Assembly: GCA_032718475.1 (NCBI GenBank)
Contig: JAUCBJ010004849.1
Coordinates: 1-43,898, forward strand
DNA length: 43,898 nt
Reading direction: 5' to 3'
Origin: Nemertoderma westbladi
Lineage: Eukaryota > Xenacoelomorpha > Nemertodermatida > Nemertodermatidae
Part shown: positions 1-9,090 of the stretch, in pieces
How the letters are laid out: each line of letters starts with the position of its first letter
How positions within the stretch are numbered: position 1 is the first letter of the stretch
Program-made: the position numbers and the translations under genes
Notes under the pieces: generated by a model
Seen by the model: only the letters and a program-made list of their open reading frames with translations
Told to the model about the DNA's origin: nothing
Database searches by the model: none

Positions 1-501
1 TAAGACCGACTGCCAGACAACCGACAGACGGACAGACTAGATTACACAAAATAATAAAACTGACATCAGAAAAAAAATCAGCGACCCCGAAAACTCCCTT
101 AAACATAATTTAGCTTGCTAAATGGTAAATGGTGTGCTTCGTTCATGTCAGACATTATTATCCAACGAGACAGACCCAATACAGGTAGTTTGGCGCGATA
201 AGCTTTGAACTTTAAAAAATACAATTTATCTCAGAATGACATTTTTGCAGGAAAAATACTACTCCGTAATTTCATTAGCTTCAATAAATTTCGAGCAGTT
301 TTCTTGAATTAATAATATTTCCCCGTTTATTAAATTAAAAATGACAAAAAAAACATGTTTTTCTTCATTTTTTTCCGTTTTTTTTATTTATATTATTGTA
401 TGTATTTATGTATTTATTTATGGTATCAGAAATAAAAATGGAAAATAACGGAGGAGAATAGTATTTTTAGTGAAAATGTTGAAATCTCACGCAGGCCACA
501 A

Positions 502-520
502 GGGGGGGGGGGGGGGGGGG
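502..520 (+). repeat. Poly-G tract, 19 bases
   Basis: This is an uninterrupted run of 19 G in AT-rich surroundings. It is one of about a dozen such tracts in the window. Confidence 0.95.
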
Positions 521-614
521 CAAACTTTGTTTTTTCATATTTTTATTTACTTTTGATGATTCTCTTTTCGATGTTATATCGTTTTCTATTCATTTTTCAA
601 CCACATTGGAGACA

Positions 615-637
615 GGGGGGGGGGGGGGGGGGGGGGG
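615..637 (+). repeat. Poly-G tract, 23 bases
   Basis: This uninterrupted run of 23 G is the longest in the window and lies only 94 bases after the previous tract. Confidence 0.95.
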
Positions 638-1394
638 ACTTGTAGAAGCTTTGGTCCATGTGTGGAAGTTTTGACATGTCTTTTTTAATTGACCTTATAG
701 AACCTTTGACATACATTCGGTCATTGTTACAATCTAAAGGCTATCGCTTATGGTCAAAGGTTTCACAGTGTCAAAGCATCCACAACATGAGTCAAAGTTA
801 CCACACAGGTTGGTCAAAGATTCCACAAACCTACAGTAGATTTTAGTAAATATTGTCCATTTATATCAAAGGGCCTACAGTAACAGTATTTGCAGTATTA
901 TATAGGCCTATACAGTATTCTACACCAGTATTGATTTATATTTTGACATGCGGAATTACATTCATATTCATACCCACAAACACACTTTCATAATTTATAC
1001 TGCGTATCATTGATAGGCCAGGAAAAGGTTATTCTCATAAATGACTGATTTAAAGTTTAATGAAGGATAGTGCAGACATAGGGAATACGGATTGATACAA
1101 TACGGATACAATATGATACTTGTACGTACGATAACAATACTTTGATCATTGTATATATCTTAACTGTTTCTCAACGAAATTTAGATATTGTTTCATATTA
1201 CATGTTGATTAATGTGAAGAATGGCCACGAAGATCGGAGGGTGGGATTTCCCAAAAGACACCCTTTTAAAACGCTTATAAAAACATTTAAATGCAAAAAA
1301 AGGAACATTCCGGCTTCATGGGGACACAGTGACGATGAGTTGAACTAGTTGTGTTTCAAATATCAAGCAATATGATAAAGATTGTAGATAGTTT

Positions 1395-1419
1395 GGGGGT
1401 GGGGGGGGGGGGGGGGGGG
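1395..1419 (+). repeat. Poly-G tract, 5 + 19 bases
   Basis: Five G, one T, then 19 G. The single T is either an interruption of an older, longer tract or the seed from which the run expanded. Confidence 0.95.
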
Positions 1420-3666
1420 TGTCATCAGGAAATGACACTACAGTACATTACGGGTTATGGTGTATTACTTCACAAATTCCGCAAAAATCAATGGCAATAT
1501 GATTCGAGCTTTTGGTAATTACGGTTTTTTTTTATCAAAGATTTAATTAATAGTTCTCTATATAGGTTCATACTGTGCAGTGCTTGTGCTTGGTGTGCAT
1601 ATAAATATAACAACCACCGATATTTTTGAATTTCTTGCTGCCAATGATGGTTGTATCAAGCAGTGTATCTATTGCTGCCCTGTCTTGTTTGTTTTTTGCT
1701 CATTGCAGGCGGCATCTCATTAGAGTGTCAAGGTCAACAATATTATTCCCCATGCAATATTATCGCCAATTGTCAGGGCAGGATCATATATGGCCAAATA
1801 ATATCATTATAATTTAAAATATAGGCCTTTTTTCCGATTCAAACCTCTATAGTAACTTAGGACGATCGAACGATATAGGACTCTATAAGACGATCGATCG
1901 TAAAACTAACTATGGGACGATAGCGAAACAAATATACCACTCAGCAGCATATTGCACGAATAATACGCACCATTAAATTTTGTGATTAAACTGAATTGCG
2001 CGACGTAAATAAACCATGTTTTCGATAATAGTTCTATTTACTAGAAATGAACACCAATGAACCAATGTAAATCCCATTACAAATTCTTTGCTGTCCCGAT
2101 AATATACTTCACTGCGACGCCTTTAAGTCGGATTGTCACTACCGAAGTGCAGATAATATACTTTGTCAGTCAAAGCATTTTCCTGTTAAAAATTCTAATC
2201 GAATCAATGATGAAACAAACTGTGTTATATGCTGCCACAGCACTGATTACATACATGCCTTAGGACGCATTATACTCGCACTACATTACATGATTTACAG
2301 GTTGCAGGGGAAGGAAAATTGTAGTATTTTGATGTAGTAGGCGTCCGTGATCTAGATCAATATCTACAATAAAATATTTCTAATATATCATGTGATTAAT
2401 ATTATTATACAAATACCGTTATTATACCAATTACGAATAACAATACAAAGCAAATTGTCAGCTGGTGAGGCCTGGGGATAATTATTTCAATCCAACCCTG
2501 ATCATATGGGGCAATTATAATAAGGCAACACAACACAGATATGGTAATAGCGTTGGTGCATTGGACGTCTATATTCAAATAAATATATTGGTAATTAATG
2601 ATGGTGGAAGCTATGTCATAATTCATGTAATATAGCCTGTTGATATAAATTATATTGATTGCAACCTAAATTTCGAGGTGTCGATTTCATGACATGTTAG
2701 TTAGAATTTTTAGACAATCATGGGTGATTTTCCACAGTAAACCCCACCTCAACTCGGTTTCCCAATTTAACTTGGTTTCCATCTATCAACCAGTCAAGGA
2801 TGAAAACCTTGGTTTGGCTAGCATGCAGCATAGTGCGGCCACAGGTATGTAGATATCGCACAAGGGCCTCCTGATTGAAATCACATAAATGCAGCACTAG
2901 ACTTTTTAAACGCCTATTAATAAAAAGTCTATTACTAATGATTCATCAATAGATTTAATAAACATGAGTTCACTACGTCTATGTGTTACATACACATTCC
3001 TTCACGATGAGTCCAGTATCCCAGCCACCCCCCACCCCCGCATCCTCTCTGATGCTATTCTATTGGTAATGTCCATTGATTTTTATAGCTAACGTGAATA
3101 GCAACTTCAAATAAAGCAATTACCAAACTCCGAATTGAATGTCAATAGGCCAATTACGGAACTGTTATATATTGATTTGGTTGAATTTAGTCGGGTGTGT
3201 GTTGTGACGCCCAAAGAATATGTCCTGATGGAGTCACCAGTGATTAAATGAATAATTCCAATATTTATTTACTTCCCCAACCTTGAAAAGGCCATACAAA
3301 TATAAATTTAATACCGTTCTACAAACTTATTGAAAAAAAACACAAAAAATTTGTGCGATTTTTGTGTGTTCTTTCCACTAAGTTTGCAAGGTTAAGACCC
3401 CAAGTTGTGTTTCCTATTTGTATGAGTATATTGTTCCCCTGCTGATGTCGTGGGTGTTTAATTATTTACATATTGAAGGAGCCAGTGATGGATGGCTGTT
3501 TAAAACAATCGTTGACCTGACCCAATTGTTTGTCCTAATGCAAAATAGAAATGTAGAAATGTGTTACTTACAATAGTGTAATAATTTTTAGTCCTTATCA
3601 ACCATCCCCATCGATAGGCTACAGTTCTAGAACCTTGAACCAAATATTACAGTTATAAGTTACCAG

Positions 3667-3677
3667 TCACTCACCTT
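3667..3677 (-). other. Splice donor after the receptor exon
   Basis: The minus strand reads AAG/GTGAGT, a full consensus donor, with GT at 3674-3673. The in-frame TGA that ends the open frame lies inside this donor (bases 3673-3671), so the apparent C-terminus KPTRR is probably an intron read-through artefact. Measured from the ATG at 4789, the intron interrupts a codon after its second base. Confidence 0.75.
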
Positions 3678-4795
3678 CGTGTTGGCTTTCTGCAGCAAAT
3701 CAGAAAAGCATCAACAAATCCCCTTCGCCAGTGCCCTGAGCTGAAATTATAAATTATTGGGTTTATACTTGATGCGAGATATGATAACCAATGGGATACC
3801 AGGGCCATAGTTTGAAGAATATTTTTTGTCTGTACATTATCATTTCCCATGAGTCGAAATCGACTGATCACCAGGAGTATATACATGGGTAAATAGAGAA
3901 TCGCAAAAAGTACAACGACTATAATCAACATTCTTGCGATCTTTCTTCTCCCTTGGAGTTGCGCCTCTGGTGAACGGGTACTGTTTAGACGCTGCGCACG
4001 CGATCTTGATGAATAGCTCGTGGAAGTATTTGCGCTGCTTGTTGCTAAGTCTGTATGCCACAGCTTTTTTACGATGAGTGTGTAGAAAATAATCATTAGG
4101 GTTAGGGGCGCTATGTATGTCAGTATTATGACGAAAATAAAGTGAGCATGTCCAACATTTTCATTGGGCCATAACTTCCAAAATTCCCGACACTGAGTCA
4201 TTAACACTGTATCGATATGTCTGATAAGTTCGGGCTTCCAGGTGTCAAATACGAAAGGTAACGGCAACACAATAAGTAGGGCGACCAACCACACAGTCAT
4301 TATTTGGAAACCAACTCTTCGATTGTTTCGATGAAATCTTAGCGGATAGTAGATCGCATAGAAGCGATCCAACGTTATGGCAGTCAGAGTAAATACTGAA
4401 ACAGCTAATGACACTTGCTGCAGGTACACAAATACTTTACACATGAAAGTCCCGAGGTACCACGTTTGCAGAAGGTCTACAGCTAGTGTAGGGGGTAGGC
4501 ATACGATAGTCACTAGTAAATCTGCTATGCTGAGGTTCACTATAAAGTAGTTAGTGGTGGTTCTCATGTGGGTGTTTCGCCAAACAGTAAAGCAAACGAG
4601 TATATTGCCAATTATTCCTGCGATGAAGACGATAACATAAGCAACCAATACCCAGTAATGTGGGTCAGAAAGTATGTACGCCCAAATATCATCAATATTT
4701 ATTTTGTCATGGGATTCTTTACTTGGTGTGGTCAAGTTATTATCCATTAACCATGTCACTGCATCTGAATAATTGTTACTAATAACCATTGCAAT
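3675..4795 (-). CDS. HCRTR-like: Orexin (hypocretin) receptor-like GPCR, main exon
   Basis: Class A GPCR for a neuropeptide, acting at the plasma membrane. The open frame is 410 codons (4903-3671), but the real exon is probably 4795-3675: a pyrimidine-rich acceptor ending TTTTTTCAG precedes it and the donor AAG/GTGAGT ends it. The likely start is the ATG at 4789 (G at -3, G at +4), residue 39 of the open frame. Visible in 410-residue numbering: N-glycosylation sites NYS and NLT near 44-58; a pre-TM1 segment (DDIWAYILSD, 71-80) like the orexin-receptor N-terminal helix; GN 99-100 in TM1; LSIAD 124-128 in TM2; Cys155 and Cys238 for the TM3-ECL2 disulphide; DRF 179-181 in place of DRY; Trp205; Pro266; a Ser/Thr-rich third loop; YLP 337-339 in TM6; HWLSY and NPIIY (381-385) in TM7; Cys403/404 for palmitoylation. 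The TM1, TM2, TM3 and TM7 wording matches orexin receptors best; another peptide receptor of the same subfamily is the alternative. Confidence 0.85.
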
Positions 4796-4825
4796 CTGAA
4801 AAAATATAAAGTTAATTGGATTAGA
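4796..4825 (-). other. Splice acceptor before the receptor exon
   Basis: On the minus strand a T-rich stretch runs into TTTATATTTTTTCAG, with the AG at 4797-4796. TAAT/TTAAC-like words 15-30 bases upstream could serve as the branch point. The acceptor falls six bases before the ATG at 4789, so the upstream exon would be mainly 5' UTR. The 38 codons upstream of that ATG then read as intron. Confidence 0.7.
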
Positions 4826-5394
4826 TGTTCGATCGTTTGGATTGTTGTCAAGCATATTCATGCAGTACGGAAATACAATCATCCCCAAGCCACAAATGTT
4901 CATAAATTATCTTCCAAAAAATATAATTTATTAACGGCACGATTCTGCCAACCCAATCTGTAATTATTTATAAATTTATTCTTGAGGAATATCTATTGGA
5001 CGAGTACCAGGGATAGCTAAACTGTGGCCTCGAGGGGCCGTATTCAAATACTTAATTAATTAATACTCGAATGCAAAACATCAAACGTTTCACGCGAAAC
5101 ACTCTATTCGAAATATAAAATATGATCAAGAAGTACTTGGCAGCTAATAAAGGAGGCAGCAGTTGAGTGCATATAAATCATAATTGATTCAGTATTCATA
5201 GGATTTAATGTAAGTGTTACAGTATTATTTAACATAGATAGAGAGAAACCCATCACCAATTGCAATTACAGTTTAAATAATAAAAAGTGATACAAATATT
5301 GGAGGGAAATTCAAAACGTATTTACATGTGATTAATAATTGTTATTGCCTAGACTAACTGACCTACCTACTTGCTACTTGCTACTGTACTACTG
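4826..5394. other. Upstream or intronic sequence of the receptor; no gene seen
   Basis: AT-rich sequence lies between the receptor exon and the split reverse-transcriptase relic. No upstream receptor exon could be recognised. Near 5360-5395 there is a short CTACTTGCTACTTG-type repeat. Confidence 0.5.
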
Positions 5395-5397
5395 TTC

Positions 5398-5498
5398 TAA
5401 ACCGCCATGGAGGGGAGACCAGCACCGTCCTCTAGCCCCAGGCCACCGCATGCGGGATCCAGGCAGACAGTGGGATGTGCCATGGACGATGGCGAATA
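5398..5498 (-). pseudogene. RT-like relic, 3' part (split by transposon)
   Basis: Minus-strand continuation of the relic at 7534-7745. Across the rejoined target site the frame reads WVRTQILFAIV, then HCLPGSRMRW. After one frameshift it reads GLGLEDGAGLPSMAV. This matches, from memory of the family, the conserved C-terminal block of a large class of invertebrate reverse transcriptases (Trp-x-Arg, Leu-rich, Cys-Leu-x-Gly-Ser-Arg, then Glu-Asp-Gly-Ala). Whether the parent was DIRS-like or LINE-like is not resolved. Confidence 0.5.
5491..5498 (+). repeat. Target-site duplication, left copy
   Basis: GGCGAATA directly precedes the left inverted arm. The same 8 bp follows the right arm at 7534-7541. 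Confidence 0.7.
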
Positions 5499-5660
5499 GG
5501 TGTTCGGACACTTCCCCCTCGGACACTTCCCCCCCGGACAGTTCCCCCCCGGACAGTTCAGTTCCCCCCCGCTCAAGTAGGACACTTCCCCCCCGGACAC
5601 TTCCCCCCCGGACACTTCCCACCCAGACACTTCCCCCCCGCGGACACTTTCCCCCCGACT
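5499..5660 (+). repeat. Left inverted arm (GGACACTTCCCCCCC minisatellite)
   Basis: About nine imperfect units of 14-16 bp. Variants include GGACAGTT and a CAGTTCAGTT duplication. The irregular spacer GCTCAAGTAGGACACTT lies at about 5571-5587. The array gives spurious Pro/Thr/Ser-rich open frames on the plus strand and Gly-rich frames on the minus strand. Confidence 0.85.
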
Positions 5661-6194
5661 GTTCTTAACTTCGCACATTCTTATTTTTCATTTTGTAAGG
5701 TAAACGGACCGCTTGTATCCAGACAAGTTGTATCCAATTTTCCTTTCGTAGCTCAGAAAGTGATCTTTTGCATCTCGATTTTACATTTTATATCCAAGTT
5801 TTATTTATGGGTTTTATCAATGCAACTACATCGTATTGTTTGCTAATCTTTAAACAATTAATTATATTAGATGACCTATAAATTCCATCCCCGGAATGAT
5901 ATACTGTTTTTATTAGCTATAGAATTATAATAATTAATTGTTTTAATTATAATATAGTAATTGTTTATTGTTAATCACAACAAGCCAATTAAGGCTATTG
6001 TTGAGAGCAAAGTAGTATCAACTGCACGCTACAATACCGGAGTACAAATACATTTAGAAAAGAAATACATAGGTGAACCCAGTGCGTAAAGTAGGAACAT
6101 AATATATATTATATCTACATAATAACAACCTAAACCAAAGAACTACCAACACATACTCACACCACTAACATTCAACACACGTAATACGTACTAA

Positions 6195-6755
6195 CTAGGT
6201 TTTAGCCTCCAGTCGTAATTTAAAGGCGTGATATAAAAACACACCAAACTGCTTAATTTTGGAATCCGACGTCAGACTGAGGAGTTCAAGAAATTTGACC
6301 GATGAAGGATTTCTATGATATCTTACTGCCAAAAATTTAATGCGTAGATCATGATAGAGCGGACATTTAAGTACAAAGTGGTATTCATCCTCCACTTCTT
6401 GGAGGTTACAGAGCTGGCATAATCTATCGTTACGCGGTACATTATGCCAACGTCCGTATTCAATTTGTAGATCGTGTGAGGAACACCTTAGGCGGCTCAC
6501 AGTCTTACACAGTGTAGGGTAACCACTAAGTGAGTTTAAGTAGTTTTCTGCCCCAAACACCCTCTTGAAATACCAAATTCCCTTGGGAGAATTTTCTATC
6601 GCACTCCACCAAGACTGGATGAAGTTATCCTGTAATGTACGTTCTAGAGATTTAATAAACATTTTATTACAGCTGACCGACTGGTTGACCCACGCCCAAC
6701 TTTTACCAGACTTATTAAGCAGATCGCGCACACCAGAAACCCAGTTACATTATAG
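6195..6755 (-). pseudogene. LINE-C reverse-transcriptase C-terminus (zinc-knuckle region)
   Basis: A 178-residue open frame (6731-6195), extending a little upstream, matches the region after the RT domain of non-LTR retrotransposons. It has a Trp-rich helix (QSWWSAIENSPKG) and the segment RLRCSSHDLQIEYGRW, followed by a CxxC...HxxxxC zinc-knuckle-like motif (LCQLCN ... YHFVLKC) and a final basic tail. There is no palm domain, so this is a 5'-truncated copy. It sits inside the foldback transposon, either as a later insertion or as captured cargo. The frame itself is unbroken, which suggests it is not very old. Confidence 0.65.
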
Positions 6756-7129
6756 GTATTATTATGTAATAGTCTTCTTCAAATTGTAGCAGATGGGGAT
6801 GAATATTATTGTTGCAATCAAAATTATACCTCTCCAGGGTAAAATCGACATGCGTCGAGATGTATTCTGTGTTCAGCATTACATATTGATATACATATTA
6901 CTACTATACAAACTATATAGATATTATACACACTACATATTAAATTTCCTGGTTACTTGCAATATTTTTAATAGGATTTTGTTGAATTATATAATATTGT
7001 AGTAATTTATATATTAAATTGGTTAACATTCAATACAGCTCCTAATTTAGGCTTAGTCAATTTATTATCTGATGATACAAACATTAATTAATTATTTCAA
7101 AGTGGTCTTAAGTCTTTCACCACGGGCAC

Positions 7130-7245
7130 TCAGGGAAATGCCGGGGTCTGGGGACGATAACCCCCAAGAAAAGAAGCGGGGGTTTGGGGGCGGCAGCCCC
7201 CAAGAAAAGAAGCGGGGGTGTGGGGGCGGCAGCCCCCAAGAAAAA
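7130..7245 (+). repeat. 33-bp minisatellite with hairpin units
   Basis: Three near-identical units of about 33 bp contain GGGGGCGGCAGCCCCC followed by AAGAAAAGAAGC. A fourth diverged unit lies at the left. Each GC core is self-complementary, so every unit could fold into a hairpin. The array lies inside the foldback transposon and produces a spurious repeat ORF (PQEKKRGxGGGS). Confidence 0.85.
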
Positions 7246-7403
7246 GAAATTAAAGGAATTAAAAGAAAAATATACAAAATTTGACTATAAAAATGTTTAT
7301 TTTATAATTTTGAAAAAACTTGTCTAGATACAACTTGTCCTGTAACCATCTTTAACTTTTGTTTATTGCTTTGATGCACCCAGATTAATTTTAACACTTT
7401 AAC

Positions 7404-7533
7404 TGGGGGGGAAGTGTCCGGGGGGCAAGTGTCCGGGGGGGAAGTGTCCGGGGGGGAAGTGTCCTACTTGGGCGGGGGGGGAAGTGTCCGGGGGGGGGGG
7501 GGGAAGTATCCGGGGGGGAAGTGTCCTAGATCC
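7404..7533 (-). repeat. Right inverted arm (minisatellite, opposite orientation)
   Basis: Read on the minus strand, this has the same 15-bp unit about seven times, with the spacer GCCCAAGTAGGACACTT between units as in the left arm. One unit has a C run expanded to about 14 (7490-7503). Confidence 0.85.
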
Positions 7534-7541
7534 GGCGAATA
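7534..7541 (+). repeat. Target-site duplication, right copy
   Basis: GGCGAATA directly follows the right inverted arm. Removing the element and one copy restores a continuous reading frame in the surrounding relic. Confidence 0.7.
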
Positions 7542-7745
7542 ATATTTGCGTCCGGACCCATCACATGACTGTCGCGTAGGGTTTCCCCCAGGATGCATGG
7601 AGTCTGGTGGCTATGACTCTGAGCAGTCTATTGGCCTGCGGTGCCAACACTCCGTCGCACGAAGCCACGAAGGGAGAGAAATCGCAGCGACGAGCTGCTA
7701 CAGCAGCCGCGTACAGCCGCTTCTCATCCTCCGGCGCATCATACT
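7534..7745 (-). pseudogene. RT-like relic, 5' part (split by transposon)
   Basis: A minus-strand frame runs from about 7743 as APEDEKRLYAAAVAAR, then FSPFVASCDGV, RLLRVIATRL and KPYATVM. A TGA follows where Gly is expected before WVRTQ. The layout resembles the conserved C-terminal block of some invertebrate retroelement polymerases: Phe-x-Pro-Leu/Phe-Val, an Arg-Leu-rich helix, Tyr-x-x-Val-Met, then Trp-x-Arg. The frame carries on at 5498 once the transposon is removed. The fragment is truncated upstream and is not functional. Confidence 0.5.
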
Positions 7746-8560
7746 ATTTAATAGATGTTTGTTAGAATTCTTTGAATACACCCCGATAAATACCCCGAAT
7801 AAGTAATGCATTTCTGCAATATTTTTCAAGGACCACGGAATTTTACTTACCATAGATCTCACACCCTGTGAATCTTAGTAAATAATGCCGTACTAAAAAT
7901 AAATGCATTACAACAAATTAAAACTTTATAATAGAAATCCTTCTGTGCATTATGCGATGAAAGGTGTTAGTGTAAGCTTGTAGTCAGTTAGTTGTTCCAC
8001 TCTAGTAACCTTTTTAGTAAAATAAGCTTAGTTAGTTGTTCCACTCTATTAAGCTATCAGTGATATACCACACCAGGAGGAAGGATGTAGACAGCCCTTC
8101 GGGAGGTCTTATCTGCCTTTGTAAATGTAATCAATTTTTCGCACCTTCCTAGAAAATACTACAAAAATACACTCCCTCGTGATTCTGATTTTAAATGCAA
8201 TATAATTATTCCCATAATTATCCACATCCGCCTTCCTTATTTCCTACCTGCCATCCAATAAGACGGCGGCCTTGTCCTTCCCTGTCACCTCTAACCACCA
8301 ATAAACCCACTAGTAGCAGCATTGTAATGTCACCCTGGCCTCTTTTCTAATAACATTCACCCAACAGGGAAAAAAAGCAAAAGTTATTCAAAGCTCACCT
8401 TATTGGCCGTACCCTTTCTCCTATTATACAAAGGGAATGATTAGTAACATCTAATAAAAACTCAATGATAAGTTACGGTGTAAACGATTATTGGTCCGTT
8501 TTGACATTCAATATTAATCATATTTAATATGTGATTAACAGATCCTCGCCAAGGGAACAC
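7746..8560. other. Non-coding; small tandem duplication
   Basis: No coding signal was seen. A word of about 25 bp (CAGTTAGTTGTTCCACTCTA and a near copy) occurs twice, at about 7984-8004 and 8029-8048, as an imperfect 44-bp tandem duplication. Confidence 0.5.
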
Positions 8561-9090
8561 CATCATCCATGGCAAGTGATAATTAGGGGTCAACTCCATA
8601 TTGACCGCAAACACCGGGTTTATAATGGGCCATAACTCACGGAATTAAACATTCAGTCACAGCTCGGCCTTGTAGATGGCAGCCCCTGGCACGCCATCTT
8701 GGTTCAGTTTCTCAGCAATCGGACCACTGTCCCCAAACCCACCTTGCCTCGCCTGGCATTAGTCGGGCTTAGGGGTGTGGGTAGGTTGCCACAGAGACCT
8801 GAGCTTTTGGCCACCCAGCCTAAGTGCTTGCGCACTCTGCCCGCTGGCATCCCAGTTCGTCCCAGGACCAACTGCGTAGCCGTGAAGACAAAGTAGCAGT
8901 TTCTTCCCAGGTTTTGACTTTGTCAGTTTATGGTAGTGCTTGATTGAGCACTCTGCCCATAGACTCATTGGGGCGACCTTCAGTCAAACCTCTAAGTCAT
9001 AGGACAGAGTAGCTGCTAACTATCTACGTCCAATCAGTGCCACCCTCGGTTTGGACACAGATAGTAAGTAACCTGGTGTTTTGCACTTTG
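8561..9090. other. GC-richer segment, unclassified (possible repeat)
   Basis: This block is clearly less AT-rich than its surroundings. Open frames of 65-69 residues exist on both strands (8699-8896 plus, 8968-8759 minus) but neither shows a motif. The abrupt composition change suggests an inserted repeat rather than host sequence. Confidence 0.35.

Larger units (their letters stand above)
1..3670. other. Non-coding region with G homopolymers; no gene seen
   Basis: This AT-rich stretch has only short chance ORFs (73 residues or fewer) with no recognisable domain. It lies downstream of the minus-strand receptor exon, so it is probably intron and may hide the receptor's C-terminal exon, but I could not identify a credible exon here. 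It holds three long G runs (listed separately) and a degenerate repeat of TGGTCAAAG/TTCCACA-like words at about 750-835. Confidence 0.6.
5499..7533. mobile_element. Foldback DNA transposon with minisatellite arms
   Basis: This 2035-bp unit is bounded by exact 8-bp direct repeats, GGCGAATA, at 5491-5498 and 7534-7541. Its ends are inverted: left GGTGTTCGGACACTTCC against right (reverse complement) GGATCTAGGACACTTCC, 13 of 17 matching. Both arms consist of head-to-tail GGACACTTCCCCCCC units, and both hold the same irregular spacer GCYCAAGTAGGACACTT at the equivalent place, so the arms are true inverted copies. A weaker inner match around the word ACAAGTTGTATC extends similarity to about 240 bp. 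No transposase frame is visible, so it is probably non-autonomous. The interior carries a LINE fragment and a 33-bp minisatellite. An 8-bp duplication is typical of hAT, P and a few other superfamilies; the superfamily cannot be assigned from these ends. Confidence 0.7.

Noticed and set aside
658-846. 62-residue frame after the poly-G tract
   Set aside because: It is composed of degenerate GTCAAAG/CCACA repeats, with no coding evidence.
4790-4903. First 38 codons of the receptor open frame as an N-terminal extension
   Set aside because: They lie upstream of a strong splice acceptor and have no similarity to receptor N-termini, so they are better explained as intron.
5339-5846. Pro/Ser/Thr-rich and Gly-rich open frames on both strands
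   Set aside because: They are translations of the C-rich minisatellite arm of the transposon; all frames are repetitive and no start or domain is convincing.
7072-7284. 70-residue frame with PQEKKRGxGGGS repeats
   Set aside because: It is produced by the 33-bp minisatellite, with no independent coding evidence.
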